From Jejuia sp040720935 (GTDB taxonomy: Bacteria; Bacteroidota; Bacteroidia; Flavobacteriales; Flavobacteriaceae): a stretch of 64,000 bases of DNA. Position numbers and translations under genes: made by a program. How positions within the stretch are numbered: position 1 is the first letter of the stretch; each line of letters opens with the position of its first letter. The stretch lies in contig NZ_JBFDAE010000004.1 in the NCBI RefSeq assembly GCF_040720935.1, positions 124,001-188,000 on the forward strand, written 5' to 3'. This document shows, piece by piece, positions 25,907 to 34,354 of this stretch. The notes beneath the pieces are model-generated. The model saw only the letters and a list, made by a program, of their open reading frames with translations, was not told the DNA's origin and did no database searches.

Positions 25907-28900
25907 TTATAAACCAACATTAACCCCTAAGCTTATGTTCTTTTGTACGGGATAGGTAGCAATACCATCACTACTTCTCGCCTCAGGATCAAAATCAAAA
26001 ATACCGGTATCTCTAATAGTTAATAAATTATATCCTGCAACATATATTCTTGCACTTTTTAAATTAATTTTATCTAACAGAGATTTAGGAATACTATAAC
26101 CAAGACTTAGAGATTTTAGTCTTAAATACGTCCCATTTCTTTGGTAAATATCTAGCGTTTGATTATTATGTGTATTCAATCCAATGGTTGATGGGGCTGG
26201 TAATTTTGCCGCCGAAGGATTTGCTGCATTCCACGCGTTATCTGCCTGGTATTGAAAGGGTATAAAACCTATACTTGTACTGGCTGCCACCTCTAAATCG
26301 TTTAATTGCGAATCAAAATTACCAGCGCCTTGCCAGAGCATAGAAAAATCGAACCCTTTATAGTCGGCATTTACATTTAGACCAAAAAACAATTCAGGAA
26401 TTTCGCTTCTACCAATAATTTCTTGATCTCTCCAGTTTATAGTGCCATCACCATTTCTGTCAATGTATTTAACGTCGCCTAAACTTGGTTCTCCAATACT
26501 GGGATCATAATCTATGCCGTCGTTATCTATTTCACCTTGATCGTCATAAAATCCATCTGTTCTATATCCAAAACGGCGGTTTGCCCATTGCCCGTTATTT
26601 TGATTTATTCTGGCATCATCTGGATCATTGGGGTCAAATTCACGTTCAACATCATCGATAATTTTCTCTCTTGTCCAGGTTAAATTACCTGAAATATTAA
26701 AGTTTAAATCACCAATTTTGTTTTTATGTGATAGTACCAATTCAAATCCTCTATTGCTTCTTATCCCAAGGTTTTCTTGAGGTAGATTTGCCCCAAAAGT
26801 ATCGGGGAATTGGTCTAACCTATCTCTTAAGAGTCCTGCGCGTCTTCGGTAAAACATATCCAGTTCAACTCCCAACTTGCTATTCCATAATCTAGCATCA
26901 ATACCAAAATTAAAAGTCTCCATGGTTTCCCAAGTAATAGTGGGGTTTGCAAGACCAATGGTTCTTAAAGTTGTATTAACTGGAGAACTGTAGGCAAACA
27001 TATTGCCTCTTCCGTCTTGTAAACCATAGCCACTTAAATAATCGAAATTAGATGTTCCGTCAAATCCTAAGCTGGCGAAAGACGTTCTAAACTTAAGGAA
27101 ATCTATTGTTGAAGAATTCTTCATAAAACCTTCCTTAGATACTACCCAGCCTAAAGATACTCCAGGAAAATAGCCCCAACGTGTATCTGTAGGAAATTGA
27201 ATATTGGCATCGGCCCTAAACAAAGCTTCTAGTAAATATTTGCCTTGGTAGTCATAATTAAAACGCCCTACAATACCTTTGCGGCCATCTTGAGAAACAG
27301 AGTCGCCATTTTCGGGCGTACCTATTGCAGCAAAAAGGTATGGGATTTCAGAAGACAAAAGTTCAGTTCTACGGGCATTAAGGGCATAATTGTCTATATA
27401 TCTATTTTCTAATATAAGTGCTCCAGAATAATTATGATCCCCAGAACTTCCCTTATAATCTAAACCTAGTTGCGTGGTGGTTTGGGTTAGATTAGTACTG
27501 GATGAGTTGACTTCATTATCGGTCGTGGTAAAAGCAGGTGTGCTTACCCCTGTTTGAAAATCATGATTATAGGTCGTAAAAGGCACCCTTGTTAAATTAT
27601 TTGTTGTATTCGCTGTTTGGTGTGCCACTTTACCCGTAAAATTTAGTCCTTCTACAAACGGTAATTTATATTTAAAATTAAAAACGGCATCAAACTGCTT
27701 TCTTTTAGTGTCGTTTATACCCGTTATACCTCTGGTTGAATATGCTACGGCATTGCTTTCAAGCGGATGTGCCGCAGTTAATAGCCCATCGGGATTTTGT
27801 TGAACTGTAGGGTCCATTGACGCTAAAAACCTAAAGATCCTTGAATAACTATCATTATCTCCCGAAATCCCACTTGGTCTTTTTGTATCTTCTTCTCTAT
27901 ACTTAAGGTTTATACCGATATCTAAACGCTTATTAATTTTAGCGTCTATTGTTGCCCCCATGTTATATCTTTTAAAATCCCCATCGCCTGATTCTAACAA
28001 TGATTCTTGGTCTAGCTTACCCAATGAAGTAAAATATTTTACATTTTCGGTACCTCCTTGTATGTTAAAATTATGTTGTTTTGTAGTTGACCAGTCTTTT
28101 AAGACTACATCTTGCCAATCTGTACCTCTAAAACCGTTTTCTGTTCCTGCTTGATATTTTGCGATATCTTCATCTGAAAAAGTCAAATCGGCTATGGCTA
28201 CGCCTTCTAGGAGTTCTGCCTGTTGTTGGTATCTTGCAAAACTTTCTGGACTAGCTATTTTGGGTAAAAAAGTTGGTTGTTGAAACGTATAACTTCCTGA
28301 ATAATTAATTTCTGGTGCGCCATAAGTTCCTCGCTTTGTAGTTACCAATATAACGCCATTACCTGCTCTAGCTCCATAAACCGCTGCGGAGGCATCTTTT
28401 AACACAGAAATGGATTCTATTGTGTTGGGGTCTAATTGTTGGTAATCGCGAGGTACACCATCTACAATCACTAAAGCATTACCAAATCCTCTAATACTAA
28501 TATTGGCGGTATCGCCACCTGGTTGTCCGTTATTTTGGGTAACTACCAATCCAGGTAATCTACCAGCTAAGGTTGCGGTTGTATTTGTGGTTGGCGTTCT
28601 AACAAGGTCTTCAGATTTTACCGAAGAAATAGCCCCTGTAATACTTTCTTTGCTCTGGGTGCCGTAACCTACCACAACAACTTCGTCCAGGCTAGCAGCA
28701 TCTTCAGCTAGAACAATATCAAAAGTTGTTTTATCGTTAACAACAATTTCCTTGGTCACAAAACCTAAATAACTTATTACCAAGGTGGCATTTTTATCAG
28801 AAACTGTTAAAGAAAAATTGCCGTCAAAATCAGTTTGCGCACCATTTGTAGTGCCTTTTTCAATAATATTGGCTCCAGATAGAGGTACGCCTAGCTCGTC

Positions 28901-29347
28901 TTTTATTGTTCCGCTAATTTCTATGCGCTGTTGCACAACAATTGACTTGACAACACTTTGCTTTACCACTGCAGGTGGTGTTTCTTTATGTGTTAAAACA
29001 ATTTGTCTATCAATAACCTTATAGTTTATGCCGCTATTAAGAAATACTTTTTCAAGTACTTTTTCAATTTTAGACTTTTTTACATAAACATCTACTTTTT
29101 GGTTTAAAGATAATTCGTCTTTACTGTAAAAGAATTTAAACTTTGTTTTAGATTCAATCTCTTCTATTATTTCAAAAATAGAAGCATCGCTCATGTTTAT
29201 GTCAATCTTTGTTTTTTGAGCATATCCATTGGTTGCCTGCAATTGAAATAACGAGAAAACAAATAATAAGAGGGATAGTCTCATTTTTAGATTAAATTTT
29301 AATAGAACATGCGAGGGTCCCATCATTGAATTAATTGATTTTTTCAT
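25907..29347 (-). CDS. SusC/RagA-family TonB-dependent receptor with N-terminal STN signalling domain
   Basis: 1146 residues. After the signal there is an STN domain (about 45-120, NMSDASIFEIIEEIES), a CarboxypepD_reg-like domain (142-225, ISGTIKDELGVPLSGANI), then DEVVVVGYGTQSKESITGAI, the TonB box/plug start typical of SusC. The plug (LAGRLPGLVVTQNNGQPGG, ISVLKDASAAVYGARAGNG) and barrel are complete. The STN domain fits control through the adjacent FecR anti-sigma factor. It should import a glycan or peptide held by the SusD partner. Transcribed with susD. Confidence 0.95.
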   Translation of the reverse strand: MKKSINSMMGPSHVLLKFNLKMRLSLLLFVFSLFQLQATNGYAQKTKIDINMSDASIFEIIEEIESKTKFKFFYSKDELSLNQKVDVYVKKSKIEKVLEKVFLNSGINYKVIDRQIVLTHKETPPAVVKQSVVKSIVVQQRIEISGTIKDELGVPLSGANIIEKGTTNGAQTDFDGNFSLTVSDKNATLVISYLGFVTKEIVVNDKTTFDIVLAEDAASLDEVVVVGYGTQSKESITGAISSVKSEDLVRTPTTNTTATLAGRLPGLVVTQNNGQPGGDTANISIRGFGNALVIVDGVPRDYQQLDPNTIESISVLKDASAAVYGARAGNGVILVTTKRGTYGAPEINYSGSYTFQQPTFLPKIASPESFARYQQQAELLEGVAIADLTFSDEDIAKYQAGTENGFRGTDWQDVVLKDWSTTKQHNFNIQGGTENVKYFTSLGKLDQESLLESGDGDFKRYNMGATIDAKINKRLDIGINLKYREEDTKRPSGISGDNDSYSRIFRFLASMDPTVQQNPDGLLTAAHPLESNAVAYSTRGITGINDTKRKQFDAVFNFKYKLPFVEGLNFTGKVAHQTANTTNNLTRVPFTTYNHDFQTGVSTPAFTTTDNEVNSSSTNLTQTTTQLGLDYKGSSGDHNYSGALILENRYIDNYALNARRTELLSSEIPYLFAAIGTPENGDSVSQDGRKGIVGRFNYDYQGKYLLEALFRADANIQFPTDTRWGYFPGVSLGWVVSKEGFMKNSSTIDFLKFRTSFASLGFDGTSNFDYLSGYGLQDGRGNMFAYSSPVNTTLRTIGLANPTITWETMETFNFGIDARLWNSKLGVELDMFYRRRAGLLRDRLDQFPDTFGANLPQENLGIRSNRGFELVLSHKNKIGDLNFNISGNLTWTREKIIDDVEREFDPNDPDDARINQNNGQWANRRFGYRTDGFYDDQGEIDNDGIDYDPSIGEPSLGDVKYIDRNGDGTINWRDQEIIGRSEIPELFFGLNVNADYKGFDFSMLWQGAGNFDSQLNDLEVAASTSIGFIPFQYQADNAWNAANPSAAKLPAPSTIGLNTHNNQTLDIYQRNGTYLRLKSLSLGYSIPKSLLDKINLKSARIYVAGYNLLTIRDTGIFDFDPEARSSDGIATYPVQKNISLGVNVGL

Positions 29348-29400
29348 AATTTAGTTTTGATTATAGTTTGTTTATTTACTGCTTTAATCGATTATTAAAT

Positions 29401-29432
29401 AGGAAAGTGTTCCTGCACTTTCCTTTTTTTTT
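29401..29432. other. Strong hairpin between fecR and susC
   Basis: AGGAAAGTG-TTCCTG-CACTTTCCT, a perfect 9-bp stem with a T9 run on the plus-strand side. The T run is on the wrong side to terminate the minus-strand transcript, so it may be a leader stem of susC mRNA or terminate antisense transcription. Confidence 0.5.
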
Positions 29433-29545
29433 AATTTTTTTATCTCATATATTCTGTGGGTTTTTAAATTTTTAATGAAAACCTTGTATTAAGGTTGTCA
29501 TTTGGTTAAACATTCATTTTTATATGTTCTCTTAAGTTACTTTTA

Positions 29546-30742
29546 TCAATTAGAAACAATTTTATAGTTATCTCCGTTTACGGTATATGTAAATCCTGAA
29601 TGTTCTTTGAAAATTCTTAAAATCTCATCTAATGTTTCTTCGGTAAATGTTCCTGTGAACTCCTTTTCATTTAATTCAAAAAACTCATTGTTTATGGTAA
29701 CATTAAAATGCCTTTCCAGCTCTTTAACAATTACATCAAATCGGTCATTTATAAAATGTAATTTACCCTCTTTCCAAGCTATATATTTGTTAATATTCAC
29801 CTTGTCAACCTCAATAGTGCCACCTTCTAAAACAGCCCGTTTTCCAGGTTTTATCATTATTGGCGCATCGCCTTCGTGGTTATTTGACTTATAGACACCA
29901 ACACTACCTTCTACCAGTACCGTTGATGTATTTTTTTCATTTTTATAACTAGACACGTTAAACTCAGTACCATATACTTGAGTGTTTAACTCATCTGTTA
30001 TTACAGTAAACAAACGCGAATTATCTTTTGTGACAGAGAAATAAGCTTCCCCGTCTAAAAAAACGTCTCTTGGTTTGTTTTTTAGAAACTTTACAGGATA
30101 TCTCAATTTTGAGCCTGAATTTAAATACACATGTGAACCATCAGAAAGCAGCAACTCAAACTTTTTACCATAAGGAACAGTTAATTGGTTGTAAACTAAA
30201 GTCTCAGATGCCTCGTTGCCAGTTCCTTTATATGATAATAATGACTGTTCGTGACTAATTATAGTATGTCCATTTTTATCAGTTAAGACTTCAGAAACCA
30301 TTTCGTCTAAAAATTTTACCGTGCCATCTTCCAATTCTAAAGTAATGCGAGGGGCAACATTAATCTGTTCTTTTTCTGAAAAATTGAAAATTCCCGATAC
30401 ATGCGTACCGTAAGAAATTGCAAAACCTATAACTAGAATAGCTGCTATTCTTTGCAACAGAATTTTTGATGATTTACTGAATAATCTATAGTGTTTTGGC
30501 GTCTCTCTTTTTTGCACGATGACTTGCCACATTTTATCAAAATCTTCCTCAGGAAGCACTTCTTTATCAGAATGTATTAATCGAATAAAATAGGAGGCAC
30601 TTTTAATTATTTCTTGCTTTTCAGGATGGGACCTCAACCAATTGGTCCAAAAATTTGAAGTCATTGCATCTGGATTTAAAACCCATTTTTGGAAGTATTC
30701 GTCTTTTATAAAATCATCTTCTGTATAATCGATGTACTTCAT
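29546..30742 (-). CDS. FecR-family anti-sigma factor
   Basis: 398 residues. The N-terminal cytoplasmic sigma-binding part (1-85) is followed by a membrane segment near 88-106 (RIAAILVIGFAISYG) and a periplasmic FecR domain (LTVPYGKKFELLLSDGSHVYLNSGSKLRYP, with the typical YFSVTKD and TEFNVSSY strands). A C-terminal DUF4974 domain follows (FDVIVKELERHFNVTI, ILRIFKEHSGFTY). It would hold the ECF sigma factor until the STN domain of SusC signals ligand. It lies between sigma and susC on the same strand. Confidence 0.94.
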   Translation of the reverse strand: MKYIDYTEDDFIKDEYFQKWVLNPDAMTSNFWTNWLRSHPEKQEIIKSASYFIRLIHSDKEVLPEEDFDKMWQVIVQKRETPKHYRLFSKSSKILLQRIAAILVIGFAISYGTHVSGIFNFSEKEQINVAPRITLELEDGTVKFLDEMVSEVLTDKNGHTIISHEQSLLSYKGTGNEASETLVYNQLTVPYGKKFELLLSDGSHVYLNSGSKLRYPVKFLKNKPRDVFLDGEAYFSVTKDNSRLFTVITDELNTQVYGTEFNVSSYKNEKNTSTVLVEGSVGVYKSNNHEGDAPIMIKPGKRAVLEGGTIEVDKVNINKYIAWKEGKLHFINDRFDVIVKELERHFNVTINNEFFELNEKEFTGTFTEETLDEILRIFKEHSGFTYTVNGDNYKIVSN

Positions 30743-30921
30743 CTAATAGTATTTGTGCGTTTTAAAAAACTTTGGACTATACTAGTTAAGAGAAGGAATT
30801 CTAATTTTTACCCCATAAAAATTAGAATATTTTTAAAATTGAAGAGATTATTTGATATTAATTCAATAAATGCAGCTACAAATTAGCTGATTATTCAATA
30901 TGAGAAAAGAAATTTTATAAA

Positions 30922-31551
30922 TTATTTGAGCATGTATTTTCTAAGACCTCGTATTGCCCTGTCAACTAGTTTGTAAGCTCCTTTTTTACTTAAAGACATT
31001 ATTTGAGTAATTTCATCATAACTCAATTGGGCACTGTATTTTAAATGGAGTATTTCTTTTTGTTTTTTAGTAAGTTTCTCCATGGCTTCTTTTAATCGTT
31101 TTTTTTGCTGATCAAAGTTTTGTTTCTCTATCAAACTTTTCTCAATTGAAGAAGAAGATAACGATTTTAAAACAACATCTTTTTCCTTGATAGTAGCTTT
31201 GCTTCTGCTTTTTTGCGCTTCCGAAATTAATTTTCTTCTAACACATGTATAGAGATAAGGTTTGATGGACTTAACTTTTCCTAATTTATCCTTATTATTC
31301 CATATTTCAACAAAAAGATCTTGAATACAATCTTGTACTAAATCTTTATTGTTAACTATTTTTAAACCATAACTATACAAAGAAGAAACATTGTTTTTGT
31401 ATATAACAGCATAGGCTTTCTCGTTTCCAAGTTGAAATTCTTGCCAAAGTTGCGCATCTCCTATTTCATATAAAACCTCACGGTTTTCTAATTTATTTCT
31501 AGTGAAACTTTCACTAGAATGGTTTTCCGTATGGAATAAGTTTAATATCAA
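30922..31551 (-). CDS. ECF-type RNA polymerase sigma factor (FecI-like)
   Basis: 209 residues. The sigma-2 region includes DLVQDCIQDLFVEIWNN, near residues 73-89, and PYLYTCVRRKLISEAQKSR. The sigma-4 helix-turn-helix is LSYDEITQIMSLSKKGAYKLVDRAI near residues 170-200. Bacteroidota sigma factors of this kind turn on the neighbouring susCD genes when released by FecR. The first 30 residues are longer than usual; a start at a later codon cannot be excluded. It is the first gene of the sigma-fecR-susC-susD set. Confidence 0.93.
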   Translation of the reverse strand: MILNLFHTENHSSESFTRNKLENREVLYEIGDAQLWQEFQLGNEKAYAVIYKNNVSSLYSYGLKIVNNKDLVQDCIQDLFVEIWNNKDKLGKVKSIKPYLYTCVRRKLISEAQKSRSKATIKEKDVVLKSLSSSSIEKSLIEKQNFDQQKKRLKEAMEKLTKKQKEILHLKYSAQLSYDEITQIMSLSKKGAYKLVDRAIRGLRKYMLK

Positions 31552-31884
31552 AAAGAACTGATTGTCTAGTTAGTAAGGCATCAATGTATGAAAAAAAGCT
31601 TTTAAAGTTTGGATTTACAGATGAAAAATGTGTAATGATTTAATACTATTAATTTGCTCAGCATTAAAAAACCCTCTTTTAATCAATATTTCTTAACATT
31701 TTAAATCTTAAAAAAATTACTGCTTTTGAACATAATTGATGCATATAAAACCGTTGTCATCTATCATTATATCTACCTTTTAAAAAAAGTTTGCTCCACT
31801 TAATACAGTATTAACTATTTGTATCTCATAATAGCACTAGTAATACATTGTTTTTTCTACCTTTGCGCATCTTTAAAAGCATGT
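31552..31884. other. Divergent promoter region of the sigma gene and exporter
   Basis: 333 bases, AT-rich, with no gene beyond a short upstream extension of the exporter frame. It holds the exporter -7 element at 31858-31865; nothing else is recognised. Confidence 0.5.
31858..31865 (+). promoter_or_regulatory. -7 element of the exporter gene
   Basis: TACCTTTG fits TAnnTTTG. It lies inside the longest open frame (from 31819), which argues that translation starts at the ATG at 31885. Confidence 0.5.
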
Positions 31885-34266
31885 ATGTTTAAACTTTTTA
31901 GCAAAGATTTTTGGGATATAACGGCGAGAACTATTCTGCGGAATAAAATAATTATTCTCGTCGGGATAGTCATTGCAACTTATCTCTTTAGCACCCAATG
32001 GCAACACATGCGTTTTAGCAATACTGGGGCCAATTTATTGCCGGACGACCATGAGGTAAATATTACCTACAATAATTTTTTAGAGATTTTTGGAGAAGAA
32101 GGAAACCTCATTATTATTGGCGTTAAAGATGAGTCTCTTTTTGAGGTAGAAAAGCTGAATGCTTGGAATAAATTTTCCGAAACATTTAATGATTATGATG
32201 CGGTTGAAGCTGTAATCTCAATAAAAGACCTTCAAAAATTGGTGAAAAACACCGATGCGGAAAAGTTCAATCTAGAGCCTTTTATTAAAGATTCAATTAG
32301 AAGCATTGATGAAATTGAAACACTTCAAAAAGAGCTCTTCAATCAATATCCGTTTTACGATAATTTTTTATTCAATAGCAAAACAAAGACCATTCGCACC
32401 GCTATTTATTTTGAAAAATCGCTTGTAAATACTTCTGCTAGAAAAGAATTTGTTCTTAATGTTTTAGAACCAAAAATAAAAGCTTTTGAAACTGACTATA
32501 ATCTAGATGTTCGTGTTTCTGGCATGCCCTACATTCGCACCAAAAACTCCGAAAACATCATTGGGGAAATTAGCAAATTTGTTTTAGCAGCTCTTATTGT
32601 AACATCGTTAATTTTCTTTTTCTTTTTTAGATCTTTTAGAGCCACATTTATATCATTGGTTGTAGTGTGTATTGGTGTAGCGTGGACTTTAGGGATTATT
32701 GGCCTGTTACAATATGAAATTACAGTTTTAACAGCTTTAATTCCGCCATTGATCATCGTTATTGGTATTCCTAACTGTATTTTCTTAATCAACAAATACC
32801 AACACGAGGTAAAGTTGCATGGCAATAAAGTAAAATCGTTGCAACGCGTTATCACTAAAATTGGTAATGCTACTTTAATGACCAATGTGACTACCGCATC
32901 TGGTTTTGCAACATTTATTCTTACGGAAAGCACCTTGTTAAAAGAGTTCGGTATTGTGGCATCCCTAAGTATTTTGGCGATTTTTATTTTGTGTTTGCTA
33001 ATAATACCAATCATCTATACGTTTTTACCATTCCCAAAAGACCGTCATTTAGAGCATTTAAATAAACGTTGGATTGGTGGTTTTGTAAACTGGATGGAAA
33101 AAATGGTACGGCAGAAACGTATTGCTATTTATGCAATATCCGTTTTACTTTTAGTGGTGAGTATCATTGGGATTTATCAAATAAAAATCTCGGGCAGTAT
33201 GATTGAGGATATGCCTCAAGATTCTGAATTTGTAGGTGATATTCGGTTCTTTGAAGACCAATTCAACGGTATTTTACCCGTGGAAATCATGGTGGATACC
33301 AAGCGTAAAAAAGGGGTCATGAAATTATCCACCTTAAAACGGATGGAACAATTAGAGGATTTAATTGTTGAAACGCCTGAATTGTCTAAACCAATTTCGG
33401 TTGTCGGGTTGGTTAAATATTCCAAACAAGCCTATTATAATGGCAACCCTAAACATTACCAACTGCCTACGTCTCAAGAAAATAGTTTTATTTTATCTTA
33501 TGCCAAAAACTCATCTTCGAACGTAGATTTACTCAAAAATTTTGTGGATAGCACAGGGCAATATGCTAGAATCACCACATTTATGAAAGATATTGGTACT
33601 GATAAAATGGAACGTATTCAAGAGAATCTTCAAGATAAAATAGATAAAGTTTTTCCAGCGGAACGTTACAATATCACATTAACTGGTAAAGCTTTGGTGT
33701 TTCAAAAAGGAACAACCTATTTGGTGAAGAACTTAGCCATTTCATTATCTCTAGCCATTCTTTTAATTTCACTCTTTATGGCTTATATGTTCAAGTCTGG
33801 AAGGATGATTATTGTATCCTTAATCCCTAATTTATTACCATTATTGGTAACTGCGGGCTTAATGGGCTATTTGGACGTACCTATCAAACCTTCAACGATA
33901 TTAGTGTTCAGTATTGCTTTTGGAATTTCGGTTGACGATACCATCCATTTTTTAGCAAAATACCGACAAGAATTACAAGCCAATAAATGGAAAATAAAAC
34001 CTTCGGTTTACGGAGCGCTTCGGGAAACTGGTGTGAGTATGTTTTATACGTCCATCGTTTTATTCTTCGGGTTTTCGGTATTTACAATTTCGAGTTTTGG
34101 CGGTACAGTAGCGTTGGGAGCTTTGGTTTCAGCTACCTTATTATTCGCTATGTTGTCTAACTTATTGTTGTTGCCTTCTCTTTTACTATCTCTGGAACGT
34201 AGCATTGCAAATAAGCAGGTGCTTAAAAAACCGCCCATTAATATTATTCCTGAGGAGGATGAATAA
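31885..34266 (+). CDS. RND/MMPL-family exporter
   Basis: 793 residues from the ATG at 31885 (MFKLFSKDFWD), chosen because the promoter falls inside a longer frame that begins at 31819. Two MMPL repeats, each with a large periplasmic loop followed by five or six membrane segments, give about 12 segments in all. The loops carry SGMPYIRTKNSENI and TGKALVFQKGTTYLV; the membrane cores include TSGFATFILTES and SIAFGISVDDTIHFLAKY with its conserved acidic pair. It exports lipids or other hydrophobic substrates using proton flow; the exact substrate is unknown. The C-terminus (QVLKKPPINIIPEEDE) is echoed in the remnant at 37988. Confidence 0.9.
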   Translation: MFKLFSKDFWDITARTILRNKIIILVGIVIATYLFSTQWQHMRFSNTGANLLPDDHEVNITYNNFLEIFGEEGNLIIIGVKDESLFEVEKLNAWNKFSETFNDYDAVEAVISIKDLQKLVKNTDAEKFNLEPFIKDSIRSIDEIETLQKELFNQYPFYDNFLFNSKTKTIRTAIYFEKSLVNTSARKEFVLNVLEPKIKAFETDYNLDVRVSGMPYIRTKNSENIIGEISKFVLAALIVTSLIFFFFFRSFRATFISLVVVCIGVAWTLGIIGLLQYEITVLTALIPPLIIVIGIPNCIFLINKYQHEVKLHGNKVKSLQRVITKIGNATLMTNVTTASGFATFILTESTLLKEFGIVASLSILAIFILCLLIIPIIYTFLPFPKDRHLEHLNKRWIGGFVNWMEKMVRQKRIAIYAISVLLLVVSIIGIYQIKISGSMIEDMPQDSEFVGDIRFFEDQFNGILPVEIMVDTKRKKGVMKLSTLKRMEQLEDLIVETPELSKPISVVGLVKYSKQAYYNGNPKHYQLPTSQENSFILSYAKNSSSNVDLLKNFVDSTGQYARITTFMKDIGTDKMERIQENLQDKIDKVFPAERYNITLTGKALVFQKGTTYLVKNLAISLSLAILLISLFMAYMFKSGRMIIVSLIPNLLPLLVTAGLMGYLDVPIKPSTILVFSIAFGISVDDTIHFLAKYRQELQANKWKIKPSVYGALRETGVSMFYTSIVLFFGFSVFTISSFGGTVALGALVSATLLFAMLSNLLLLPSLLLSLERSIANKQVLKKPPINIIPEEDE

Positions 34267-34270
34267 AGAA

Positions 34271-34308
34271 AAGCAACCAACTCAAGATGATGAATTGGTT
34301 GCTTTTTT
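34271..34308. terminator. Bidirectional terminator between exporter and subtilase
   Basis: AAGCAACCAA ... TTGGTTGCTT stem with T6 on the plus side and a TTCTTT run on the minus side, placed between convergent genes. Confidence 0.8.
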
Positions 34309-34354
34309 AAATTATTCTTGCTTATTAAAAAAAGTCTGCTCTAAATTGAAAACA

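Noticed and set aside
31819..31884. N-terminal extension of the exporter
   Set aside because: The -7 promoter element TACCTTTG lies inside it, so it should not be transcribed as coding sequence.
32529..33014. 161-codon open frame antisense to the exporter
   Set aside because: It mirrors hydrophobic exporter codons; no independent evidence.
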